Part shown: piece by piece, positions 46,483 through 54,900 of the stretch
Layout: every line of letters begins with the position of its first letter
Position numbering within the stretch: position 1 is the stretch's first letter
NCBI RefSeq assembly: GCF_004364775.1
Contig: NZ_SOAL01000007.1
Span: 1-64,000, forward strand
Direction of reading: 5' to 3'
Source: Comamonas sp. JUb58
Lineage (GTDB): Bacteria > Pseudomonadota > Gammaproteobacteria > Burkholderiales > Burkholderiaceae_C
Length of the DNA stretch: 64,000 nucleotides
Position numbers and translations under genes: made by a program
Notes under the pieces: model-generated
Database searches by the model: none
Seen by the model: only the letters and a program-made list of their open reading frames with translations
Told to the model about the DNA's origin: nothing

Positions 46483-47517
46483 ATGACCGCATCCCGTCTG
46501 GCTCTCTCCCTGGCTGCTGCCTTTGCTGCCACCGCTGGCATTGCCCATGCTGAAGACATTTATGTCGGTGGCTATGGCGGCTCGACCGAGACCGCTTTCA
46601 AGCAAAAGATCATTCCGGCCTATGAGAAGCTGACCGGCAACAAGGTCATCTACGTGCCTGGCAACTCCACCGACACCCTGGCCAAGCTCCAGGCGGAAAA
46701 GAACAACCCCCAGTACGACGTGGCGCTGATGGATGACGGCCCGATGGAGCAGGCCGTGCAGTTCGGCTTCTGCGGCGATATCGAAGCCGCACCGGTCTAC
46801 AACGACCTCTACCCCATGGCCAAGACGGCGGGCAACAAGTCGCTGAACCTGGGCGTCATCGCCACCGGCCTGTTCTACAACGAAGAAGCCTTCAAGAAGG
46901 CCGGCTGGGCAGCGCCTACCTCGTGGAACGACCTCAAGGACAAGAAGTTCAAGAGCAAGACCGTGATCCCGCCGATCAACAACGGCTACGGTCTGCAGAC
47001 CCTGCTGATGTTTGCCGAAATGAACGGCGGCGGCGCCAACAACATCGACCCTGGCTTCCAGGCGCTGATCAAGGATGTGGGCCCGAACGTGCTGGCCTGG
47101 GAACCCTCTCCCGGCAAGATGACCGAGCTGTTCCAGAACGGCGATGCCGTCATCGGCGTCTGGGGCAGCGGCCGCGTCAAGGCGCTGGCTGACACTGGCT
47201 TTCCCGTGAAGTTCGTCTACCCCAAGGAAGGCGCGTTTGCGCTGTTCACCTCCGTCTGCCCCGTTGCCAAGAAGCAGCCCAAGGCCGGCGCACAGAAGTT
47301 CATGCAGTTCCTCTACACCCCCGAGTCGCAAGCCGCGCTGGCCGAGACCCAGGCCTGGGGCCCCATGAACAGCAAGGTCAAGCTCGACGAGAAGGTCGCC
47401 AAGCAAGTGCCTTATGGCCCGGAACAGATCGCCCAGTTGAAGACCGTGGACTACAAGATCGTCAACGTCAAGCGCTCCGAATGGACCAATCGCTGGAACC
47501 GCACGGTCGAGCGTTAA
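46483..47517 (+). CDS. PotD-like ABC transporter substrate-binding protein
   Basis: Periplasmic binding protein of the spermidine/putrescine family (SBP_bac_8-like), 344 residues. A signal peptide (LALSLAAAFAATAGIAHA) precedes EDIYVGGYGGSTETAFKQKI. GGAGGT seven bases before the ATG fixes the start. Acidic polyamine-binding residues cannot be judged by eye; related proteins also bind opines, iron or other cations. It is the first gene of the nine-gene unit and is separated from potA by 205 bases holding a large inverted repeat. Confidence 0.93.
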   Translation: MTASRLALSLAAAFAATAGIAHAEDIYVGGYGGSTETAFKQKIIPAYEKLTGNKVIYVPGNSTDTLAKLQAEKNNPQYDVALMDDGPMEQAVQFGFCGDIEAAPVYNDLYPMAKTAGNKSLNLGVIATGLFYNEEAFKKAGWAAPTSWNDLKDKKFKSKTVIPPINNGYGLQTLLMFAEMNGGGANNIDPGFQALIKDVGPNVLAWEPSPGKMTELFQNGDAVIGVWGSGRVKALADTGFPVKFVYPKEGAFALFTSVCPVAKKQPKAGAQKFMQFLYTPESQAALAETQAWGPMNSKVKLDEKVAKQVPYGPEQIAQLKTVDYKIVNVKRSEWTNRWNRTVER

Positions 47518-47523
47518 GAGCCA

Positions 47524-47613
47524 CTCACACAACCCTTGATACTTCGTTGCAAAGCCTTGTCGTACCTTTTGTACTGCCTGCGGCTTTGCGCCTCGTCTCA
47601 AGGGCCGTGTGAG
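47524..47613. repeat. Large imperfect inverted repeat between the potD-like and potA-like genes
   Basis: Four paired blocks nest symmetrically: CTCACAC/GTGTGAG, CCCTTGA/TCAAGGG, AAAGCC/GGCTTT and GTAC/GTAC around TTTT. The 90-base structure begins 7 bases after the stop codon of the binding protein. It could terminate or protect the 3' end so that binding protein exceeds permease. A smaller hairpin (TCCCTGGC / GCCAGGGA) follows at 47627-47656. Confidence 0.75.
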
Positions 47614-47722
47614 CGCCTCTGATTCATCCCTGGCCTCCTTGCCAGGACGCCAGGGATAGGCGCTAAATCATACACAGGCCTGCCGCGCCGCCCCACGCGG
47701 GCCGCAGGCCCCGGAGTTTCAC

Positions 47723-48775
47723 ATGAGTTTTCTACGTATCGAGGGCCTCGCCAAGAGGTTCGGGGATTTTGTTGCCGTCAAGGACTTCAACCTGGAAGTC
47801 CATCGCGGTGAGTTCGTATCGCTGCTCGGCCCTTCGGGCTGCGGCAAGACAACCACCTTGCAGATGATTGCCGGCTTTCTGGACCCCAGCCAGGGCCGCA
47901 TCGTGCTCGACGGCAAGGACATCACCCAGCTGCGCCCCGAGCAGCGCGGCATGGGCGTGGTGTTCCAGAGCTATGCGCTCTTCCCCCACATGACGGTGGA
48001 GCAGAACATCTCCTTCGGTCTGGAGATGCGCAAACTCAGCCGCGACGTGATGCAAAAGCGCATCCAGGACGCGCTGGCACTGGTGCGCCTGCATGGCCTT
48101 GGTGCCCGTTACCCGCGTGAACTCTCCGGCGGCCAGCGCCAGCGTGTGGCCATTGCCCGCGCCTTGGCGATCCAGCCCGAAGTGCTGCTGCTGGACGAAC
48201 CCATGTCCAACTTGGACGCCAAGCTGCGCCAGGAAATGCACGTCGAGATGCGCGCCATCCAGCGCCAGCTGGGCATCACCACCATCCTGGTGACGCACGA
48301 CCAGGTCGAGGCGATGACCATGAGCGACCGCATTGCGGTGATGCACAACGGCCAGATCGCCCAGGTCGATTCGCCCCAGCAGATCTACGACAAGCCGACC
48401 TGCGACTTTGCCTCGGTGTTCCTGGGCAAGACCAACCGCTTCGAAGGCCAGGCCCAAAGCCGCGAGACCGTCAAGATCGGCGACATTGTGCTGGGCGCGC
48501 CCAGCCCGGTGGACAGCGGCCCGGTGGTGGTCTACCTGCGGCCCGAGCGCATCGAGGTGGCCCCGGCCGGCCAGGGCGGCCTGCCCGGCACGATCAAGAC
48601 CTTGCTGTTCCTGGGCAGCCAGTGGGTGGTCAATGTCAGCACCGGCTTGGGCGACATCCACATCAGCCTGCCCAATGCACGCCGCGCTGCACTGCATGAG
48701 GGCGACGAGGTGAGCCTGAACTGGTCGCCCGAGGATGTGCGCGTGCTGACCCAGCAGGAGGCCAGCCGTGGATAG
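47723..48775 (+). CDS. PotA-like ABC transporter ATP-binding protein
   Basis: ATPase of 350 residues with Walker A GPSGCGKTTT, signature LSGGQRQRVAIARAL, Walker B LLLDEPMSNLD and the H-loop LVTHDQVEAMTMSDR, followed by a C-terminal TOBE domain (about 265-345). This layout is typical of PotA and FbpC. It overlaps the first permease gene by 8 bases. Confidence 0.95.
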   Translation: MSFLRIEGLAKRFGDFVAVKDFNLEVHRGEFVSLLGPSGCGKTTTLQMIAGFLDPSQGRIVLDGKDITQLRPEQRGMGVVFQSYALFPHMTVEQNISFGLEMRKLSRDVMQKRIQDALALVRLHGLGARYPRELSGGQRQRVAIARALAIQPEVLLLDEPMSNLDAKLRQEMHVEMRAIQRQLGITTILVTHDQVEAMTMSDRIAVMHNGQIAQVDSPQQIYDKPTCDFASVFLGKTNRFEGQAQSRETVKIGDIVLGAPSPVDSGPVVVYLRPERIEVAPAGQGGLPGTIKTLLFLGSQWVVNVSTGLGDIHISLPNARRAALHEGDEVSLNWSPEDVRVLTQQEASRG

Positions 48776-49631
48776 CAAGAACCGCTGGAAACCCTGGGCC
48801 ATGTCCGGGCCCGGCCTGCTGGTCTTTGTGACCATGCTGCTGGCGCCACTGGCTTTGACGGCCATTCTGTCGCTGAATGTCTTCAATGGCATGGAAGGCA
48901 TCCAGAAGGTCTATTCGCTGAAGAACTACCTGGAGATCTTCAGCGACAGCTACTACCTGGAGATCTTTGGCCGTACGGCCCTGATGTCGGCCATCGTCAC
49001 CGTGCTCTGCGTGGTGCTGGGTGTGCCCGAGACCATCATCATCTCCCGCATGCGCGGCCGCTGGCGCGGTGTGTTTCTGCTGATCATCCTGGCACCGCTG
49101 CTGATCTCGGTGGTGGTGCGTACCCTGGGTTGGTCCATCCTGATGGGCAACAACGGCCTGATCAACAAGGGCCTGATGCTGTTCCACATCATCGATGAGC
49201 CGCTGCGCCTGGCCTTCACGATGACCGGCGTGACCATCGCCATGGTGCATGTGATGGTGCCCTTCATGGTGATCTCCGTCTGGGCCTCGCTGCAAAAGCT
49301 CGATCCCCAGGTCGAGAACGCCGGCCTGTCCCTGGGTGCCAGCCAGCGCACCGTGTTCCGCCGTGTGGTGCTGCCCCAGCTGCTGCCGGGCATTCTCTCG
49401 GGCAGCATCATCGTCTTCGCGCTTTCGGCATCGGCCTTTGCCACGCCGGCACTGCTGGGCGGACGCCGCCTCAAGGTGGTGGCTACGGCCGCCTACGACG
49501 AGTTCCTCAACACCTTGAACTGGCCGCTGGGCGCTGCCATTGCCGTGGTGCTGCTGGTTGCGAACGTCGTCATCATCGTGGGCTGCAATCGCTGGATCGA
49601 GCGCCGCTTCAAAGCTGTTTTCGAGGGTTGA
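48768..49631 (+). CDS. PotB-like ABC permease
   Basis: Six-segment permease of 287 residues with the EAA-loop sequence ENAGLSLGASQRTVFRRVVLPQL and a first segment LLVFVTMLLAPLALTAILSL. GTG start; it overlaps the ATPase gene. Pairs with the next permease to form the membrane channel. Confidence 0.93.
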   Translation: MDSKNRWKPWAMSGPGLLVFVTMLLAPLALTAILSLNVFNGMEGIQKVYSLKNYLEIFSDSYYLEIFGRTALMSAIVTVLCVVLGVPETIIISRMRGRWRGVFLLIILAPLLISVVVRTLGWSILMGNNGLINKGLMLFHIIDEPLRLAFTMTGVTIAMVHVMVPFMVISVWASLQKLDPQVENAGLSLGASQRTVFRRVVLPQLLPGILSGSIIVFALSASAFATPALLGGRRLKVVATAAYDEFLNTLNWPLGAAIAVVLLVANVVIIVGCNRWIERRFKAVFEG

Positions 49632-49634
49632 GCC

Positions 49635-50429
49635 ATGCAAAAAAACAGTCCTCTGGCGCTGGTCTTCCACGCGCTGTTCATCAGCTTCATTCTGGCGCCG
49701 CTGGTCGTGGTGGTGGCGGTGGCCTTTACCGACAAGGGCTTCATCTCCTTCCCCACCGATGGCCTGTCCTTGCGCTGGTTCCGCGCCATCCTGGATGCGA
49801 CGGAGATCAAGTCGGCCTTCTGGTTCTCGGCCAAGCTGGGCCTGGCCTCGGCCTCGATTGCCATCGCGCTGGCGGTGCCGGCTGCGCTGGCCATCACCCG
49901 CTACCGCTTTGCCGGCCGCGAGGTGCTGATGGCCTTTTTCATGTCGCCGCTGATGATTCCCCACGTGGTGCTGGGCGCGGCCTTCCTGCGCTTTTTCAAC
50001 ATCGCCGGGCTGTCGGGTTCGTTCTTCTGGCTCATGTTCACCCATGTGATCTGCATCATGCCCTATGCCTTGCGCATGGTGCTGGCCGCAGCCACGGGCA
50101 TGAACCGCGAGATCGAGCATGCCGGCCTGTCGCTGGGCGCATCGCGCGGCACCGTCTTCATGCGCATCACCGTGCCCATGCTGATGGCCGGTATCGCCGG
50201 CGGCTGGATGCTCTCCTTCATCCAGAGCTTTGACGAGTTGACGATGACGGTGTTTGTGGCCACCCCCGGCACGATGACCTTGCCGGTCGCCATGTACAAC
50301 CACATCGCCCAGACCATCGACCCGCTGGTGACCTCGGTTTCTACCGTGCTGATCGTCGGCACCCTGGTGCTGATGGTCATCCTGGACAAGCTGGTCGGCC
50401 TGGAGAAGGTCCTGATTGGCAAAGGTTGA
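49635..50429 (+). CDS. PotC-like ABC permease
   Basis: Second permease of 264 residues with EAA loop EHAGLSLGASRGTVFMRITVP and six predicted segments. It begins 3 bases after potB and is followed after 9 bases by the oxidase gene, so transport and oxidation genes form one transcript. Confidence 0.93.
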   Translation: MQKNSPLALVFHALFISFILAPLVVVVAVAFTDKGFISFPTDGLSLRWFRAILDATEIKSAFWFSAKLGLASASIAIALAVPAALAITRYRFAGREVLMAFFMSPLMIPHVVLGAAFLRFFNIAGLSGSFFWLMFTHVICIMPYALRMVLAAATGMNREIEHAGLSLGASRGTVFMRITVPMLMAGIAGGWMLSFIQSFDELTMTVFVATPGTMTLPVAMYNHIAQTIDPLVTSVSTVLIVGTLVLMVILDKLVGLEKVLIGKG

Positions 50430-50438
50430 GAGAGAAGA

Positions 50439-51581
50439 ATGAACAACAACACACATAGCAGCGATGTCATTGTGATTGGGGGAGGCTTGGTGGGCAGTTC
50501 CGTGGCTTACGGGCTGCTGCGCCAGGGTCTGTCGGTCACGATCATCGACGGCGCGGACGACACGATTCGCCCTTCACGAGGAAACTTCGGCCTGGTCTGG
50601 GTGCAGGGCAAGGGCTACGGCATGGCGGACTACGCCCGCTGGAGCTTTGGCTCGGCCCGCCAGTGGCCTGCACTGCGCGATGAGCTGCAGGCGCAGACCG
50701 GCATCGACGTCGAGCTGATGCAGCCCGGCGGCCTGCACATCTGCCTGAGCGAGGAAGAGATGGCCCAGCGCCTGGCCAAGCTCCATTGGCTGGAGTCCGA
50801 GGTGGGCGACCCCGCCTACCGCACTACGGTGCTGAGCCGCGACGAGGCCGCCCAGCAGCTGCCGGGCCTGGGCCCCGAGGTGGTGGGCGCCACCTACTCG
50901 GCGATGGACGGCCACTGCAACCCCTTGAAGCTGCTGCGGGCGCTCTACAGCGCCAACATCGCCAAGGGCGCGCGCATCCACAACCGCATGCAGGTCGATG
51001 CCATCCGCAAGGAAGGCGGCATCTTCCACGTCAGCGCTGGAACGCATACCTGGCAGGCGCCGCGCATCGTGATTGCTGCCGGCCATGCCACGCAAAAGCT
51101 GTCGGCCATGGTGGGCATGTTTGTGCCGGTGCGTCCCAACAAGGGCCAGGTCTTCATCACCGAGCGGGTGCAGCCCTTCTTGCCCCACCCCACCAACTAT
51201 GTGCGCCAGACCGATGAGGGCACGGTGCAGATCGGCGACTCGATGGAGGAGCTGGGCTTTGACGACATGGTGCGCGTGCCGGTCAGCGCCAAGATCGCGG
51301 CGCGTGCGGTCAAGTGCTTCCCGTTGCTGGCCAAGGCCCGCGTGGTGCGCACCTGGGCCGCGCTGCGGGTGATGTCGCCCGACGGCTTTCCTATGTACCA
51401 GGAGTCCGAGAGCCATCCCGGCGCCTTTGCGGTGACCTGCCACAGCGGCGTCACCCTGGCGGCCCAGCACGTCTTTTGCATCGCCCCCTGGGTGGCCACG
51501 GGCCTGCGGCCGGCCGCCATCGAGGCATTCCCCGCGACACGATTTACGCCGGAAACGGAAGTGAAACCCTATGGCATCTAA
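50439..51581 (+). CDS. FAD-dependent amino acid/amine oxidase, DadA-like (first copy)
   Basis: The 380-residue flavoprotein starts with the FAD-binding GGGLVGSSVAYGLLRQGLSVTII pattern and has NFGLVWVQGKG in the place of the DadA-family substrate loop. The C-terminal sequence (HSGVTLAAQHVFCIAPWVATG) completes the FAD site. It belongs to the D-amino acid oxidase family used as beta subunits of opine and D-hydroxyproline dehydrogenases. It overlaps the 2Fe-2S gene by 11 bases. A second such subunit occurs three genes later. Confidence 0.9.
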   Translation: MNNNTHSSDVIVIGGGLVGSSVAYGLLRQGLSVTIIDGADDTIRPSRGNFGLVWVQGKGYGMADYARWSFGSARQWPALRDELQAQTGIDVELMQPGGLHICLSEEEMAQRLAKLHWLESEVGDPAYRTTVLSRDEAAQQLPGLGPEVVGATYSAMDGHCNPLKLLRALYSANIAKGARIHNRMQVDAIRKEGGIFHVSAGTHTWQAPRIVIAAGHATQKLSAMVGMFVPVRPNKGQVFITERVQPFLPHPTNYVRQTDEGTVQIGDSMEELGFDDMVRVPVSAKIAARAVKCFPLLAKARVVRTWAALRVMSPDGFPMYQESESHPGAFAVTCHSGVTLAAQHVFCIAPWVATGLRPAAIEAFPATRFTPETEVKPYGI

Positions 51582-51912
51582 AGCCCTTTTCAAATACCTC
51601 CCTGGCCACCAGGCCGGGTCCGCTGGCACGGTGTCGGTGCTGGTCAACGGCGCCGTGGTGCGCATGTCGCCCGCCGCCAGCCTGGCCGCTGGCCTGTTGG
51701 CGGCTGGCGTTACCGCGGTGCGTGTCTCGCCCGTGGGCCAGGGCGCCCGCGCGCCTTACTGCATGATGGGCGTGTGCTTTGAGTGCATGGTCGACGTCAA
51801 TGGCCGGCCCAACCAGCAGGCCTGCCTGATCACCCCCGAAGACGGCATGGAAGTGACCACCATGCAAGCGGCGCCCAGCCTGCTGGATGCGCAGGAGGCC
51901 AAGCATGTCTAA
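51571..51912 (+). CDS. Small [2Fe-2S] protein (gamma subunit of an amine dehydrogenase)
   Basis: The 113 residues carry Cys in the plant-ferredoxin-like spacing PYCMMGVCFECMV then a Cys 12 residues on (QQACL), as in HcnA and the gamma subunits of heteromeric amino-acid dehydrogenases (LhpB-, OoxA/NoxA-type complexes). It should pass electrons between flavin sites. It overlaps both neighbours, indicating coupled synthesis of the complex. Confidence 0.9.
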   Translation: MASKALFKYLPGHQAGSAGTVSVLVNGAVVRMSPAASLAAGLLAAGVTAVRVSPVGQGARAPYCMMGVCFECMVDVNGRPNQQACLITPEDGMEVTTMQAAPSLLDAQEAKHV

Positions 51913-53302
51913 CCCCACTATCCCTTTGAACGACGCGCCCAGCCAGGTGCGCGACCTGGTCGTGATCGGCGCCGGCCCCGCCGGCATGGCAGCGGCCCTG
52001 GCGGCCAAGCGGCGCGGCCTGGATGTGCTGCTGCTGGACGAGCAACCCAAGGTGGGCGGCCAGATCTACCGCAGCATCACCGAGACCGATGCCCAGCGTG
52101 AGCGCATCCTCGGCTCCGACTATGTCTACGGCAAATCGCTGGCCGAGCAGATCCGCACCAGTGGCCTGACCCACTGGGCGGGCGCCTCGGTCTGGCAGAT
52201 CGACCCTGACAAGACGGTGCATGTGCTGCGCAACGACCGCACCACCCGCATCGAGACCAAGTCGCTGGTGGTTGCCACCGGCGCGATGGAGCGGCCTTTC
52301 CCCGTGCCGGGCTGGACCCTGCCCGGTGTGATGACCGCAGGCGCCGGCCAGATCCTGCTGAAGAACGCCGCCGTTGTACCCCAGGTGCCGGTGGTGCTGG
52401 CGGGCTGCGGCCCCTTGCTCTATTTGCTGGCCGCGCAGTACCTGCGTGCCGGTGTGGAAATCCGCGCGGTGCTCGACACCTCGGCGGGCACCGACTGGCG
52501 TTTGGCGATCAGCCATGCCTCGTCGCTGCTGGCCGGCTGGGGCTATGTGCGCAAGGGCCTGGGCCTGCTGCGCGAGATCAAGTCGGCCGGCATTCCCTTC
52601 TTCAAGGATGTGGGCGGCCTGCGCATTGAGGGGGAAGACGCGGTGCGGCTGGTGAGCTTTAGCAGCGCGGGCCGCGCCCAGCAGATCGACTGCGAACTGG
52701 TGCTGCTGCACCAGGGCGTGGTGCCCAACACCCAGGTGTCCTGGTCCTTGCGGGCCGAGCACCATTGGGACGATGAACAGCTGTGCTGGGTGCCCGTGCT
52801 CGATAGATGGGGCCAGACCAGCCTGCCCGGCATCTATATCGCCGGTGACGGCGCCGGCATTGGCGGCGCACTGGTGGCCGAGATGCAGGGTGCCTTGGCC
52901 GGCATCGCCGTGGCCAACAGCCTGGGCTTTGGCACGAGCGAAGACGGTGCCCAGCAGCGTGCGCAGATCGCGCAGCATCTGCGCATCCGCCCCTTCCTGA
53001 ACCAGCAGTACCGGCCCAAGGACGAGTTCCGCATTCCGGCCGACGAGGTCGTCGTCTGCCGCTGCGAAGAGGTGACTGCCGGCTCGATCCGCGAGCAGGT
53101 GCAACTGGGCTGCGTGGGCCCGAACCAGACCAAGTCCTTCAGCCGCTGCGGCATGGGCCCCTGCCAGGGCCGCCAATGCGGTTTGACGGTGACCGAAATC
53201 ATCGCCAAGGAAGCCAAGCTGTCGCCGCAGGACGTGGGCTACTACCGCATCCGTCCGCCGCTCAAGTCGCTGTCGCTGGCCCAGCTGGCCGCAGGCCTGT
53301 GA
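51905..53302 (+). CDS. FAD/NAD(P)-binding oxidoreductase with C-terminal [2Fe-2S] BFD-like domain (HcnB-like)
   Basis: Alpha-type subunit of 465 residues: N-terminal FAD-binding GAGPAGMAAALAAKRRGL, a pyridine-nucleotide-disulfide-reductase-type middle and a C-terminal cysteine cluster VCRCEEVTAGSI ... CGMGPCQGRQCG resembling BFD-like 2Fe-2S domains. This architecture is that of HcnB, LhpA/OoxA and other heteromeric dehydrogenases. The start overlaps the small Fe-S gene by 8 bases. It likely accepts electrons from the flavin oxidase subunit(s). Confidence 0.92.
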   Translation: MSNPTIPLNDAPSQVRDLVVIGAGPAGMAAALAAKRRGLDVLLLDEQPKVGGQIYRSITETDAQRERILGSDYVYGKSLAEQIRTSGLTHWAGASVWQIDPDKTVHVLRNDRTTRIETKSLVVATGAMERPFPVPGWTLPGVMTAGAGQILLKNAAVVPQVPVVLAGCGPLLYLLAAQYLRAGVEIRAVLDTSAGTDWRLAISHASSLLAGWGYVRKGLGLLREIKSAGIPFFKDVGGLRIEGEDAVRLVSFSSAGRAQQIDCELVLLHQGVVPNTQVSWSLRAEHHWDDEQLCWVPVLDRWGQTSLPGIYIAGDGAGIGGALVAEMQGALAGIAVANSLGFGTSEDGAQQRAQIAQHLRIRPFLNQQYRPKDEFRIPADEVVVCRCEEVTAGSIREQVQLGCVGPNQTKSFSRCGMGPCQGRQCGLTVTEIIAKEAKLSPQDVGYYRIRPPLKSLSLAQLAAGL

Positions 53303-53303
53303 C

Positions 53304-54443
53304 ATGGCCGGCATAGCCAGCCCGGCATCGGGCAGCAGCGATGTGCTGGTGATCGGGGGCGGCCTGCAAGGCCTCTCCAGCGCCTTCCAGCTGGCCAAGG
53401 CAGGTTTGCGCGTGCGCCTGCTGGAGGCCGAGTACTGCGGCCGCCATGCCTCCGGTGTCAATGCCGGTGGCGTGCGCACCCTGGGCCGCCATGTGGCCGA
53501 GATTCCGCTGGCCTTGGCCGCGCGCGAGCAGCTCTGGCATGGCCTGGCCGACATCATCGGCAGCGACGGCGGCTTTGTGCCCTCGGGCCAATTGCAGGTG
53601 GCCGAGAACGAGGCCGATGAGATCAAGGCCAAGGCGCGCGTGGCCATGCTCAGCGGCCTGGGTTTTTTCCATGAGCAATGGGTGGACCAGCAGCAGGTGC
53701 GCGAGCTGGTGCCCAGCATCTCGCCCCATGTGGTGGGCGGCATCTGGGCCGATCGCGATGGCTATGCGCTGCCCTACAAGGTGGCCACGGCCTACCGCCT
53801 GGCGGCAGAAAAGCTGGGCGTGCAGATCGTCGAGCAGGCGCCTGTGCTGCGGGTGGACCAGCAAAGCGGCATGTGGCAGGCCAGCACCGCGCAGGGCAGG
53901 TTCCATGCACCCTGGCTGGTCAACACCGCAGGCGCCTGGGCGGCAGATTTTGCGGCGCAGGTGGGCGACCCGGTGCCGATGGTGGCGGGCGGCCTGATGC
54001 TGATGGTGACCCAGCGTGTGGCGCCGTTTGTCAAACCCGTGCTGGGCGCGATGGGCCGGCCGCTGTCGTTCAAGCAGTTCGACAATGGCACGGTAGTGAT
54101 TGGTGGCGGCCTGCGCTGCGAGGCCGATGCCAGCCAGCGCCATGCGATGGTCGACCTCAACCGCATGCCCAAGAGCGCGCAGACCGTCATCGACCTGTTC
54201 CCGCATCTGCGCGATGTGAGCATCGCGCGGGCCTGGACCGGTATCGAGGGCTTTATGCCCGATGAGATTCCTGTCATCAGCCCGAGTGCCGGGGCTGATA
54301 ACCTCGTGCATGCCTTTGGCTTCTCTGCCCATGGCTTTGAGCTCAGTCCGATTACCGGCTGCATTGTGGCCGAGCTGGTGACCCAGGGCACCAGTACCTT
54401 GCCGATTTCGGCGTTTCGTGTAGACCGCTTTGCTGCTGCCTAG
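53304..54443 (+). CDS. FAD-dependent oxidoreductase, DadA-like (second copy, HcnC-like)
   Basis: The 379 residues begin with the FAD motif VIGGGLQGLSSAFQLAKAGLRV and have SGVNAGGVRTLGRH as the flavin loop, then HAFGFSAHGFELSPITG near the C-terminus. It differs strongly from the first DadA-like gene in this operon. It is the beta-like subunit of an alpha/beta/gamma dehydrogenase, and starts one base after the alpha-like gene stop. Which of the two copies pairs with the Fe-S proteins is not known. Confidence 0.9.
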   Translation: MAGIASPASGSSDVLVIGGGLQGLSSAFQLAKAGLRVRLLEAEYCGRHASGVNAGGVRTLGRHVAEIPLALAAREQLWHGLADIIGSDGGFVPSGQLQVAENEADEIKAKARVAMLSGLGFFHEQWVDQQQVRELVPSISPHVVGGIWADRDGYALPYKVATAYRLAAEKLGVQIVEQAPVLRVDQQSGMWQASTAQGRFHAPWLVNTAGAWAADFAAQVGDPVPMVAGGLMLMVTQRVAPFVKPVLGAMGRPLSFKQFDNGTVVIGGGLRCEADASQRHAMVDLNRMPKSAQTVIDLFPHLRDVSIARAWTGIEGFMPDEIPVISPSAGADNLVHAFGFSAHGFELSPITGCIVAELVTQGTSTLPISAFRVDRFAAA

Positions 54444-54476
54444 CTGCAGCGGTCGTATTTTTATCTCAGGGAGTAA

Positions 54477-54836
54477 ATGATGAGCAACGACATCCAACGT
54501 ATTGACAGCAATGAACGCCTCAGCCGCATCGTTGTGCACGGCGGCGTAGTCTATGTGGCGGGCGTGACCGCTGGCGACATCTCGGGCGACATTGGCGCCC
54601 AGACCCGCGACGTGCTGGCCAAGATCGACGGCTACCTGCAGCAAGCAGGCACCAGCAAGGCGCGCCTGCTGACCGTGCAGATCTGGCTCAAGGACATCGA
54701 CAAGGACTTCGCCGGCATGAACCAGGTCTGGGGCGAATGGGCCGACAAGGCCAATATGCCGACCCGCGCGACCTGCGAAGCCAAGCTGGCTCGTCCCGAG
54801 CTGCTGGTCGAAATCATCGTGAGCGCAGCCGTTTAA
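54477..54836 (+). CDS. RidA/YjgF-family imine deaminase
   Basis: The 119-residue protein fits the Rid family, which hydrolyses reactive 2-imino acids to oxo acids and ammonia. The substrate-binding Arg is visible in PTRATCEAKLARPELLVEIIVSA (Arg97), with the strand order expected. It lies last in the amine-oxidation unit, 33 bases after the second DadA-like gene, exactly where an imine product would be made. Two adjacent ATGs are possible starts, differing by one residue. Confidence 0.92.
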   Translation: MMSNDIQRIDSNERLSRIVVHGGVVYVAGVTAGDISGDIGAQTRDVLAKIDGYLQQAGTSKARLLTVQIWLKDIDKDFAGMNQVWGEWADKANMPTRATCEAKLARPELLVEIIVSAAV

Positions 54837-54852
54837 GCGTCTGCTACACAGC

Positions 54853-54882
54853 AAAATGCCAGCCCTCGGGCTGGCATTTTTT
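54853..54882 (+). terminator. Rho-independent terminator after ridA
   Basis: Twelve-base-pair stem AAAATGCCAGCC / GGCTGGCATTTT with a tight loop and a T run. It ends the nine-gene transcript and can also serve the convergent GST gene. Confidence 0.9.
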
Positions 54883-54900
54883 GTTGGAAGATTCAGCAGA

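Noticed and set aside
46483-50429. Simple spermidine/putrescine uptake operon
   Set aside because: The permease set looks polyamine-type, but its tight linkage to the oxidase and RidA genes makes a pure polyamine importer less likely; still possible.
50439-53302. Hydrogen cyanide synthase (hcnABC) in the oxidase cluster
   Set aside because: The subunit types are similar, but the presence of an importer, a second oxidase and RidA, and the opine-type regulator point to catabolism of an imported compound.
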